This document shows, piece after piece, positions 16,785 through 23,973 of a stretch of DNA of 32,713 nt. Location: NCBI GenBank assembly GCA_937884085.1, contig CAKZYD010000215.1, forward strand, positions 1 through 32,713. Reading direction: 5' to 3'. The notes under the pieces are model-generated. The model saw only the letters and a list, made by a program, of their open reading frames with translations, had not been told where the DNA came from and ran no database searches. The stretch is from an uncultured Sphingomonadales bacterium (lineage in GTDB: Bacteria > Pseudomonadota > Alphaproteobacteria > Sphingomonadales > CAKZYD01). A program made the position numbers and the translations under genes. Position 1 is the stretch's first letter; each line of letters opens with the position of its first letter.

Positions 16785-18164
16785 TTAGCGAGACCCATAT
16801 GGCTTCAGATTGTACTTTCGCCGGTCGTTGTAGCGTCGCTGTTCAGCATCTACAAAGGCCAGCCAACCGTTGATCTGCTTTCGGTCTTTCTCTTTCTTGG
16901 CCAACTTGCGGGCAGCTGCGAAGGTTTTGCGCGCTGCGCTGAATTTGCTGGAATATGCCAGCGACATCCCTTCATAGACCTTAGCACGGTATGGATTGCT
17001 GAGGCCGCCAGCCCTTTGCGCTGCATTCAAGGCATCAGCCGCTTTGCTCCATTGTTCGCTAACAATATAGAGCTGCGCGACGCGCTCCCACAGCTTGCCG
17101 GCGTCCTTGCGCACTTTGCTGTCCTTGGAATCTGCCGCTTTCTTGGCTGCTTGTGCTAGCGGTCCCTTTGCATCATCAGATTCCCGTGCCAGCTGATAGC
17201 TGCTGCCCAGCAACTCCATGATCTCCTTATTTTCTTTCAAGACGCCGTCCTTCAAGCCCTTTTGAATAACGGCAACAGCTTGGATTGGGACACCATGGAA
17301 TTGATAAAGCTGCGCCATGCGCTTCACTTCAGATTCTGTATCGAGAAAGCCCTGCAGATAGGCGAGCTCAAACGAAGCAAGCTCGTCTTTGTCCAGACCC
17401 CGCTGTGAATACATGCCGGATAGCTGTTTCCAGTACTGCTCCTTCGGATGATTTACCAACAGCCATTTCAGAAGATCTGTTGCAGGCTCAAATTTATTAT
17501 TTTGTTGGTTGGCGACGACATTGGCGACGACCCAATTTTCGCGCCATTCCAAAGTTTCTGCGGTCGCTTTCTCTAATGTTGCGCTGCATGGCGTTAAAGC
17601 TTTCTGGAACTTCTCCGTTTGCAAATAGGCCTGGCAAAACAGAAACTCTTGGTTCGCACGCACAACTTCTGCCGTCTTGCGCCAATTCTCCAAGATACCC
17701 AGAGCGCGGTCATATTGACCTTCCACCATATAGACCTGCGCTAAGTTAAAGCGGACGGCGTCTGCATCTGATGGCGATACATCTGGCTCGCGGATCATCG
17801 CTTCCCAATCCTGGATTGCTTGGGGATAGCGGTCGAGTTGGGCGTGTAACTGACCGCGGAACTGGTAGAGTTTCGCGCGCTCATAGCTGGTGAGTTCAGC
17901 GCCCGCTGGTGCCCGCTGCAACTGCGCGAATGCACCCGGAATGTCGTCCTCATTCAACTTCTCAAGCGCGGCGTTCATCGCCTTGATGAGCTTGTCGTTG
18001 CGAATGATTTGTGAGCGCTTCTTTTTCTTTGCTTCCTGCTGCGCAAAGGCTTCGCTGACAAGCGATGTTCCAGGGACGTCCACAATGGCCGCGCCGAGGG
18101 TGAGCGCGCTGCCCAGCGCCATGGCGCTGATTGCGGTTTTCAGTTTCGAAACAGAGATTTTCAT
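16785..18164 (-). CDS. Periplasmic tetratricopeptide-repeat protein of the TonB/Exb operon
   Basis: The 459-residue protein starts with a signal peptide ending near SEAFA|QQ (residue 41), followed by a basic stretch AKKKKRS. Helical TPR-like repeats fill the rest, for example AKLYQFRGQLHAQLDRYPQAIQDWEAM, VRFNLAQVYMVEGQYDRALGIL and LWERVAQLYIVSEQWSKAADALNAA. In the TonB2-type operons of Vibrio and relatives a TPR protein is encoded after tonB and is thought to support the TonB complex in the periplasm; this gene holds the same terminal position. AAAGGG lies seven bases before the ATG. The tonB gene ends 57 bases upstream, and an intrinsic terminator follows. Confidence 0.88.
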   Translation of the reverse strand: MKISVSKLKTAISAMALGSALTLGAAIVDVPGTSLVSEAFAQQEAKKKKRSQIIRNDKLIKAMNAALEKLNEDDIPGAFAQLQRAPAGAELTSYERAKLYQFRGQLHAQLDRYPQAIQDWEAMIREPDVSPSDADAVRFNLAQVYMVEGQYDRALGILENWRKTAEVVRANQEFLFCQAYLQTEKFQKALTPCSATLEKATAETLEWRENWVVANVVANQQNNKFEPATDLLKWLLVNHPKEQYWKQLSGMYSQRGLDKDELASFELAYLQGFLDTESEVKRMAQLYQFHGVPIQAVAVIQKGLKDGVLKENKEIMELLGSSYQLARESDDAKGPLAQAAKKAADSKDSKVRKDAGKLWERVAQLYIVSEQWSKAADALNAAQRAGGLSNPYRAKVYEGMSLAYSSKFSAARKTFAAARKLAKKEKDRKQINGWLAFVDAEQRRYNDRRKYNLKPYGSR

Positions 18165-18221
18165 CTTCTACCCTTTGGTTTTACAAAACGTCTTATTCGT
18201 TAGAGCGAAGCAAAAGCAGCG

Positions 18222-18809
18222 TCACTCAGGGGCTGCAATTTTAAAGGCGACGCGAATGCCGCGCTGCCAAACAGCCTCTCCATTGACCAGCTTGCTGCGG
18301 TATTTCCATTTACGCACGGCTTGCGCAGCAGGTCGCTCCAGCTTTGAAGAGGTGGCTTGCAGGATTTCAATCGAATTGCGGTCAACAGACCCATCTGGGC
18401 GGACATCGAACTGCAGCGTGATGTATTCCGCCTGCGTGATATTCCTGAAATTTGGTTCTTGGCGGAAGATCGGCTGCGCGTCCCGATCCCGCTCCTTCCA
18501 GGCGGGGCGTCCGTCGTCGTCGCCTTTGGGCAGATCAATTGGTTTATCGATGGGTGGGCCTGGGCGATCAATCGTTGGGCCTGTAAAGTCAATGATTGGG
18601 GGCGGTACAGGCTTAGCTGGGCGAACTGGCGGGCGTTCGTGGATCGGTTTTTCTGGTTCTTTATACTCATGGATCGTTGGAATAATGCGCGGTGGGGCTT
18701 CGGTGAACACAGGTGTCCCGCCGGTGTCGATGAGAAGGTTCAAGCTGTAATATAAGATCGCTGTCAGCAGAGCTGCAACGGTTACACTTCCCGATAATCT
18801 CATCAGCAT
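18222..18809 (-). CDS. tonB: TonB-family energy transducer, paralogue 2 (proline-rich)
   Basis: The 195-residue protein has an N-terminal membrane anchor (SVTVAALLTAILYYSLNLLI) and a periplasmic Pro/Lys/Glu/Asp-rich spacer (PPVRPAKPVPPP, then many P-D/P-K pairs). The C-terminal TonB domain is FDVRPDGSV, then AAQAVRKWKYRSKLVNGE. TonB carries proton-motive-force energy from an ExbB/ExbD motor to outer-membrane receptors. It shares RDAQPIFRQEP and the whole C-terminal domain with the adjacent paralogue, while the spacer differs. AGGAGAGAGCC precedes the ATG. The two copies probably serve different receptors or ExbD partners, which is inference. Confidence 0.9.
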   Translation of the reverse strand: MLMRLSGSVTVAALLTAILYYSLNLLIDTGGTPVFTEAPPRIIPTIHEYKEPEKPIHERPPVRPAKPVPPPIIDFTGPTIDRPGPPIDKPIDLPKGDDDGRPAWKERDRDAQPIFRQEPNFRNITQAEYITLQFDVRPDGSVDRNSIEILQATSSKLERPAAQAVRKWKYRSKLVNGEAVWQRGIRVAFKIAAPE

Positions 18810-18891
18810 GGCTCTCTCCTATTCCCTACTGCTGCTGTTTCCCTCCAAATGAAATCACGAGATTGCGTTGTCTTACCTGCGTGTTGGCGCG

Positions 18892-19485
18892 CTATTCAGG
18901 CGGTTGGATCGTGAATTGAACGCGTACGCCATATTGCCAGACATTCTCGCCGATGATCACTTTACCTTGATATTTCCACTTCTTCACCGCGCGGATAGCT
19001 GGCCGTTGAAGGCGTGTTGAGCTCGTTTGCAGCACTTGAATGGTGTCTTCGGCAACAGAGCCGTCTGGGCGCACATCAAACTCAAGCACGATAAATTCAG
19101 GCTTGCGGATGTTTTGGAATTCTGGCTCTTGGCGATAGATGGGCTGAGCATCGCGATCAACAGCGTTGAAATTGATGCCGCCGCCAACGTCCACGCCGCC
19201 GCTAAATTTAAAGTCCATATTCACGCCAGAGCCATTGGAAACGCTGGAGCGGGCGATATCGATCTTTGGTGGTTCGGGGGCTTCGATTTTCTCGGGGCGT
19301 TCGATTTGCTGCTCTTTGCGCTGCACTTCCGTTTCGCGTGGCGGGATCCGCGTATCAACGATCTTGAAGGAGAGATCTTCAGTCTGGGCGCTTTCGCCAG
19401 ACAGAATGAGGAGCTGCATGCCAAAATAAAGGCCAAAGGTCAGGAGGCCCGCGATAAATATAGAAATCGGAAGACGCACTAGCAT
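18892..19485 (-). CDS. tonB: TonB-family energy transducer, paralogue 1 (glycine-rich)
   Basis: The 197-residue protein has an N-terminal anchor (LPISIFIAGLLTFGLYFGMQLLIL) and a charged region rich in Glu/Arg/Pro. A short Gly/Ser/Asn segment (SVSNGSGVNMDFKFSGGVD, then GGGINFN) precedes the TonB domain (FDVRPDGSV to the end). The segment RDAQPIYRQEP and the terminal domain match paralogue 2 residue for residue at many positions. It lacks the long Pro-Lys/Pro-Glu run of paralogue 2, so the periplasmic reach may be shorter. I chose the ATG at 19485; a TTG one codon earlier sits closer to the AAGGAA and is an alternative. It starts 50 bases after exbD copy 2. Confidence 0.88.
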   Translation of the reverse strand: MLVRLPISIFIAGLLTFGLYFGMQLLILSGESAQTEDLSFKIVDTRIPPRETEVQRKEQQIERPEKIEAPEPPKIDIARSSVSNGSGVNMDFKFSGGVDVGGGINFNAVDRDAQPIYRQEPEFQNIRKPEFIVLEFDVRPDGSVAEDTIQVLQTSSTRLQRPAIRAVKKWKYQGKVIIGENVWQYGVRVQFTIQPPE

Positions 19486-19535
19486 CAATTGAGGTTCCTT
19501 CTTAAGCCCATATGATCCCCACTATGGGGAGAATA

Positions 19536-19943
19536 CTATTTTTCGGTCGCCATGACCACACTGGCAACGCCCGCCTGCAGGGCTGCTTCATGGATCAAGG
19601 TATATGTCTCGATATTGGCACCCTCGGAGGAGGATACGACCACTGCCGCTTCCGGACGGTCTGCCAGCAATTGTTTCAAGCGTGGGAGTACCGATCCACG
19701 GTCGACCCGCAAGCGGTCAATAGAGATTGTTTGTGTCTGGTCAATGGTGACGAGAATATTCTTGTTCTCTTCGTCATCGTCCTCATTTTGATCGTTGTTT
19801 TGAGGCCGGATCACATCAAGACCGCTCTCTTTCACGAATGAGGCGGTAACGATGAAAAAGATGAGCATGATGAACACGACGTCCAACATGGGCGTCAGGT
19901 CGATGGCCGTTTCTTCTTCTTGGCTGCCGTATTTTCTACGCAT
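19536..19943 (-). CDS. exbD: ExbD-family proton-channel subunit, copy 2
   Basis: The 135-residue single-span protein has a short cytoplasmic tail and then IDLTPMLDVVFIMLIFFIVTASF. The Asp in this span is the protonatable residue required for the motor. The periplasmic domain follows, with an acidic insert (QNNDQNEDDDEENKN) that copy 1 lacks. ExbD, with ExbB, converts proton flow into work on TonB. It lies 111 bases after copy 1 and precedes tonB paralogue 1. The acidic insert is the clearest difference between the two copies and might set a different TonB partner. Confidence 0.93.
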   Translation of the reverse strand: MRRKYGSQEEETAIDLTPMLDVVFIMLIFFIVTASFVKESGLDVIRPQNNDQNEDDDEENKNILVTIDQTQTISIDRLRVDRGSVLPRLKQLLADRPEAAVVVSSSEGANIETYTLIHEAALQAGVASVVMATEK

Positions 19944-20018
19944 AGGTCAAATCGCTTCCTAAGCTTTTGTATCTTAGTCTCACTTTCTGCCGAAAATGAG
20001 GCCGTTCAAGATGTTAGC

Positions 20019-20037
20019 AGCGGCGCTACTGGCCGCT
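20019..20037 (-). repeat. GC-rich hairpin between the two exbD genes
   Basis: AGCGGC-(7)-GCCGCT forms a perfect six-pair stem 17 bases after the stop of exbD copy 1, within the 111-base spacer before copy 2. No T-run follows, so it is not a normal terminator. A transcript-stability or processing element is possible. Confidence 0.35.
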
Positions 20038-20054
20038 ACCGCAGCAACTGGTTT

Positions 20055-20462
20055 TTAGCCCTTGTCCGTGGCCATCACCACGCGCTCAGCTCCGACGCGG
20101 GCAATGGCGTCCTGAACCTTGGCGTATACCGTTACATCCGACTCTTTATCCGGCTGGATGACGATCCAACCTTTTGGATTTTCAGCCAAAAGCCGCTCAA
20201 TCACCGGACCAACAGCATCCACATCATAGGCTTGCTGCTGAATATAGATCTCATTATCCGCGTTAATTGCGACAAGCACGCTGGCCTTATCGGCGAGCTG
20301 CAAAATCGTTTCATCCACCGCCGGCTTAAAGACATCGATGCCCGATTCTTTGACGAATGTGGCCGTCACGATGAAGAAGATCAGCATAATGAACACGACG
20401 TCTAGCATCGGCGTTAAGTCAATCGTGGCTTCTTCGGCTTGCTTTCTACTATGGGATCGCAT
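20055..20462 (-). CDS. exbD: ExbD-family proton-channel subunit, copy 1
   Basis: The 135-residue single-span protein shares with copy 2 the segment IDLTPMLDVVFIMLIFFIVTA, which includes the essential membrane Asp, and FVKESG. The periplasmic domains differ more (here ETILQLADKASVLVAINADNEIYI). This is the usual ExbD of a TonB2-like motor, encoded 14 bases after exbB. A hairpin follows the stop before the second copy. Whether both copies enter the same ExbB pentamer or alternative complexes form is not known. Confidence 0.93.
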   Translation of the reverse strand: MRSHSRKQAEEATIDLTPMLDVVFIMLIFFIVTATFVKESGIDVFKPAVDETILQLADKASVLVAINADNEIYIQQQAYDVDAVGPVIERLLAENPKGWIVIQPDKESDVTVYAKVQDAIARVGAERVVMATDKG

Positions 20463-20476
20463 TGGCTCGTCTCCGC

Positions 20477-20998
20477 CTAGTGGTCCATGGTCAAGGAGTC
20501 TTCAAGCTCCTCAGCCCGTTTGTCAGCGGCCCCTTCCACATAGCTGGACGCAAAGACGCCAACGAGTGCGCCGACCATGCCAGCCATCGTGGGAATGGTT
20601 GCCTTCGAGACGCCAGACGCCATGGCCCGCGCATTGCCGTTACCAAGGGCTGCCATCACGTCAAACACCTCGATCATTCCCGTCACGGTGCCGAGCAGTC
20701 CGCAAAGCGGGCAGACGGCAACAAGTGTTTTGATGAGACCGACATTCGAGGAGAGGTCTAGCTTCACCTGACTGATCATAGCTGTCCGAATTTTGTGGGC
20801 GTACCAAGACTTGCGCTCCAGGCGTGCTTCCCAACGATCAATGACGTCCTGACGCTGCGTGCGGTAGGCGGTGTAGAAATACACCACCCGTTCCAGTACC
20901 AGTCCGATCATCAATGAAATCACAAGGAAGATCAGAACGAGGACGTCACCACCACGCTCTATGAAGGTGAAAACAGCGTATGAAACGCTATCAAACAC
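20477..20998 (-). CDS. exbB: ExbB/TolQ-family proton-channel protein
   Basis: The 173-residue inner-membrane protein has one N-terminal span (LVLIFLVISLMIGLVLERVVYFY). The conserved MotA/TolQ/ExbB pair of spans is VAVCPLCGLLGTVTGMIEVFDVMA and ATIPTMAGMVGALVGVFASSYVEG. I chose the GTG at 20998 because AAGGAG stands seven bases before it. This overlaps the end of the TtpC-like gene by eight bases and gives translational coupling. ATG starts further upstream lie inside that gene without a ribosome site. It is the compact ExbB of the set and works with the extended TtpC-like protein and ExbD. Confidence 0.92.
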   Translation of the reverse strand: MFDSVSYAVFTFIERGGDVLVLIFLVISLMIGLVLERVVYFYTAYRTQRQDVIDRWEARLERKSWYAHKIRTAMISQVKLDLSSNVGLIKTLVAVCPLCGLLGTVTGMIEVFDVMAALGNGNARAMASGVSKATIPTMAGMVGALVGVFASSYVEGAADKRAEELEDSLTMDH

Positions 20999-22364
20999 TC
21001 GTGTTCTCCTTCTCAGCATGCACCGCAATAATGCCGGCAGCTTGCTCTTCCAAAATATGGATCAGAGATTTAGTCCGGCCAGCTAAGAAAGCGTGCAGCA
21101 GCACCGTCGGGATAGCAACCGTCAGACCAAGCACCGTGGTCACGAGAGCTTGAGAGATACCGCCGGCCATCACTTTCGGATCGCCCGTTCCAAACAAGGT
21201 GATCGCCTGGAAGGTGTTGATCATGCCGGTCACCGTTCCGAACAGACCGAGAAGAGGTGCAACGACGGAAACGATTTTGACAAAACCATTGCCGAACTCG
21301 AGTTTCGGAGTTTCTTTCAGGATGGCTTCATCCATTTTCAGCTCAAGCGTTTCCACATCCACAGTTTTATTGTCGTGGTAAGTCTGAAGCACCCGGCCAA
21401 GTGGGTTTCCACTACGTGGCTCTGTTGCCTTCATCTGTGCTTTCATCTTGCCGCCGACAATGACGAGATAGATCAGCTTGATAATGGTCACGATGATGGC
21501 AATCGCACCAAGGCTCAAAATGATGTAGCCAATGACACCGCCTTGACCGACACGCTCTTGAAGGTTTGGCGACTGACCAAGCAGCTTGAAGAGCTGGCCA
21601 CGAAGCGGATCAACGGCAAAGTCCACGTTGCCCGAGCCAGTTGCGAGGTTGTTGGCCGATGCTGCGATAGCTCCGTCAGGCTGCTGGGCAAAGGCGACAA
21701 GTTGGCCTTCATCAGCACCTGCGGGAAGGTTGTATTCCAAGAAATGTCCTTCGGAAACGGCGCCGAAGGTGCCAATCCGGATGACTTCCTGGTCGACTGT
21801 GTTTTCACCGTCAACAACGCTGGCTGTGTACCGGTCTGTATCACCCGACTCGATGGCCTGCTGCAGCATAGTTGACCACAAGAAGCGAATTTCTGAGATG
21901 TTTGGTAAGACAGAGCCTTCCGCGGTTTTCTCAATGAGCGTGTCAAGCTTTTCAGCCCGGCCTGGGAACTGAGATGAAATGAGGGACAGGCGCAATTGGT
22001 TGCGGAAGTCCCCCGCATATTGCTGTAAAACGCCAAAAAGCTCATTGAGGTTAGCGGCTTTTTCGCGCTGCTCGGCCCGCAATTCAGCAATTTTGCGTTC
22101 ATTGGCTTGGAAGGTTTCTTCCAGCTGTTCTGCTTTTCTCTCTTCCGCAGTCAGCGCGCCACGGGCGCGGCTGAGAAGCTGTGCTTGCTGGTTGCGCGCG
22201 GCTTGGAATTCGCGCTCACGCGCTTTGTTGGCTGCGCTGTCCGCCGAACGGCCTTTTTGAACGTCTTGAAGAAGCTGGTCCAAGCTTTTGGCGTCTTGCG
22301 CAATCGCAGGCGCGGAGAATGCCATCGTTGCGGCGGCAAGGGCCGATAGAATTATTTTTTTCAT
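20991..22364 (-). CDS. TtpC-like extended MotA/TolQ/ExbB proton-channel protein
   Basis: The 457-residue protein starts with a signal peptide (MKKIILSALAAATMAFSAPAIAQ). A long periplasmic region with coiled-coil character follows (residues about 40-110), then a globular part to about 270. The ExbB core comes next: a span at about 278-305 (IGYIILSLGAIAIIVTIIKLIYLVI) and the paired spans SVVAPLLGLFGTVTGMINTFQ and QALVTTVLGLTVAIPTVLLHAF. TtpC proteins are a known extra component of TonB2 systems in Vibrio and relatives and are required for siderophore or vitamin uptake. It starts three bases after the DUF3450 stop, whose end supplies the GAGGG ribosome site. Co-location with exbB, exbD and tonB supports the call. 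Confidence 0.92.
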   Translation of the reverse strand: MKKIILSALAAATMAFSAPAIAQDAKSLDQLLQDVQKGRSADSAANKAREREFQAARNQQAQLLSRARGALTAEERKAEQLEETFQANERKIAELRAEQREKAANLNELFGVLQQYAGDFRNQLRLSLISSQFPGRAEKLDTLIEKTAEGSVLPNISEIRFLWSTMLQQAIESGDTDRYTASVVDGENTVDQEVIRIGTFGAVSEGHFLEYNLPAGADEGQLVAFAQQPDGAIAASANNLATGSGNVDFAVDPLRGQLFKLLGQSPNLQERVGQGGVIGYIILSLGAIAIIVTIIKLIYLVIVGGKMKAQMKATEPRSGNPLGRVLQTYHDNKTVDVETLELKMDEAILKETPKLEFGNGFVKIVSVVAPLLGLFGTVTGMINTFQAITLFGTGDPKVMAGGISQALVTTVLGLTVAIPTVLLHAFLAGRTKSLIHILEEQAAGIIAVHAEKENTSV

Positions 22365-22367
22365 GAT

Positions 22368-23159
22368 TTAGCGGCCCTCTGGAGCAGGAACTGGGAGCAT
22401 CAGCAGCTCAGCATTTGCCGTCTTGTTGGCGAATGCGATGCCGGCTGCGATGGTATTGACATAAGACTTGTCGAGCGTGGCAAAGCTATCAGTTGTTTTG
22501 TCGTAGAGGCCAACGACTGATGTATTGGTGCCGAGTGCCTTATAATATAGCCCAACGCGACCAAGCCTTAGGAATTGGACATTATCATACTGTTCGCCGT
22601 TGTGTGTCACTGGCCCGGAATAAGTCTCGACTGAACGACCGTATTCGACTTCCTGCGTAAAGGCATCGAGGATGAGGCGGAAACGCTCTGCTTCCGTAAT
22701 GCCGCCATCTTGTAGGTATTCACGCAAATCTGCGACGCGTTCCAGGCGCTCGGTGCGACGGAAGGGAATATCGCCTTGAACGAATTTCTCAAGGGCATCC
22801 ACCATGGCAACCATTTCAGGGGTGATCTGCCGCCGGATGGTGGCGATGTCGTCAATGGATTGCTCAAGCTGACCGATTGTCTTCACCTGTCCATCGATTT
22901 GCGCCTGCAATTGCGCATTAAAGATTCGTAAGTCGTCAATCGACTGAGACACCGTCTGGAAATCAGACAGCAGGTTTTGTGTCTCCTCATCAATGCGGTC
23001 AATGCGCGCTTGAGATTTGCGGCCCTGTTCGGCTGCCTGTTTTTCAACGCTTAACACACTGTCCACAGTCTGCTGCGCGCTTGCCGGGAGCGTAGCAAGC
23101 CCAAGGGCCGCCGCTGCGGCACTCAGAAGCACCGACTTTTGGAGTTTTCTGATTAGCAT
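22368..23159 (-). CDS. DUF3450 periplasmic coiled-coil protein
   Basis: The 263-residue protein has a signal peptide ending at LPASAQ (residue 29). A long helical coiled coil covers about residues 35-110 (Gln/Asp/Ile-rich, for example QLQAQIDGQVKTIGQLEQSID), and a C-terminal domain includes PFRRTERLERVADLREYLQDG and VQFLRLGRVGLYYKALG. DUF3450 genes are typically first in TtpC-type TonB operons; the biochemical role is unknown, although a periplasmic scaffold for the motor is likely. AGGAAGACGA precedes the ATG. It is the first gene of the operon. Confidence 0.92.
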   Translation of the reverse strand: MLIRKLQKSVLLSAAAAALGLATLPASAQQTVDSVLSVEKQAAEQGRKSQARIDRIDEETQNLLSDFQTVSQSIDDLRIFNAQLQAQIDGQVKTIGQLEQSIDDIATIRRQITPEMVAMVDALEKFVQGDIPFRRTERLERVADLREYLQDGGITEAERFRLILDAFTQEVEYGRSVETYSGPVTHNGEQYDNVQFLRLGRVGLYYKALGTNTSVVGLYDKTTDSFATLDKSYVNTIAAGIAFANKTANAELLMLPVPAPEGR

Positions 23160-23598
23160 TCGTCTTCCTAAAACGGTTCATGTTCAAAAGGGATGAGGTC
23201 GCATAACGCATTTATGGACTGCGCTGGCAATTAAGGAGAATTGCACCAGCCAGTCCGTACTGCGAAATGACAGAAGAGTTCACCGCTAGATGGTGCTTTT
23301 GGCAGAATTGATCCCGCCACACCGTCGTCAAATTGCGATGTCCGCTCCCAACATCCCCTCGCCTCAAAACGTGTTTATCTTTCTTTCACGCTCAGACAGC
23401 GCGCATCTTCCAAGAAATCGTCTGTAATGAAAGGAAAAATTTTAGATGGCTGGAGAAAATATGAGAGGAGCGGAACGAACGCGGACAAATCAGGCCTATG
23501 TCAGCCATATTGGACGGCTGTCAGCGTACGCTTTCCAGCGCGTGTCTAATTTTACAGCAACGATGAGTGTTTGCTGCGAATCTTTTCTGTGGAAAAGA
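23160..23598. other. Gene-poor stretch upstream of the TonB/Exb operon
   Basis: No convincing gene is visible in these 439 bases. They probably hold the leftward operon promoter; TTGCCA followed after 18 bases by TTATGC on the minus strand (near 23200-23230) is a weak candidate. An imperfect dyad CTGGCAATT / AATTGCaccAG (23224-23249) could be an operator. No Fur-like or Irr-like box was recognised, although regulation by iron would be expected for a TonB system. Confidence 0.4.
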
Positions 23599-23796
23599 CT
23601 AATTCAATCGGTCGATGGCGGAGAGGACGCCGCTCCAATGATTATCCAGGCATGTGCGACGTGCGCCTGATTCGCCCAAGTGGCGAACGAGTTGGCGGGC
23701 AAGCGCTTGGATGTGATCCAGCTGCTCATCGGGCTTGATCCAGCTGCTTGTATCATCGACCGACGTGCTGTTGGTTGGGGCGTATGATTGGGCCAT
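23599..23796 (-). CDS. Small hypothetical protein
   Basis: This is a 65-residue reading frame starting MAQSYAPTNSTS, with a helical Leu/Arg-rich second half (LDHIQALARQLVRHLGESGARRTCLDNHWSGVLSAIDRL). AGGA lies about nine bases before the ATG. The Ala/Leu/Arg pattern and the single CxxNxW segment look more protein-like than a random frame, but I recognise no family. A rightward frame overlapping it (23446-23670) is less convincing. It lies alone between the TonB/Exb operon and pabBC. Confidence 0.45.
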   Translation of the reverse strand: MAQSYAPTNSTSVDDTSSWIKPDEQLDHIQALARQLVRHLGESGARRTCLDNHWSGVLSAIDRLN

Positions 23797-23973
23797 AATA
23801 TTTGATCCTGTTCGGCAGCCCCGCTATCCGTGCACGCAAATGCTGCGTTTGGGACCGGAAGCTTTGCGTCCCGTCGTTTCCAACGGTTTGCCTCTATCGT
23901 AGGACCGCAAAACTGACTGCGGCCTTAACAGTGCACTCTATCTGGATAATCTGAAGAAAGCGTTGCCAAGCGG

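Noticed and set aside
17890-18750. Long rightward frame over the TPR and TonB genes
   Set aside because: It is antisense to two recognised genes, with low-complexity translation and no family signal; a shadow of the GC-rich coding strand.
21093-21875. Rightward frame within the TtpC-like gene
   Set aside because: Fully antisense to a clear TtpC-like coding region and without protein-family character.
23446-23670. Rightward 74-codon frame in the gene-poor stretch
   Set aside because: Composition is unconvincing and it conflicts with the better leftward frame at 23599-23796.
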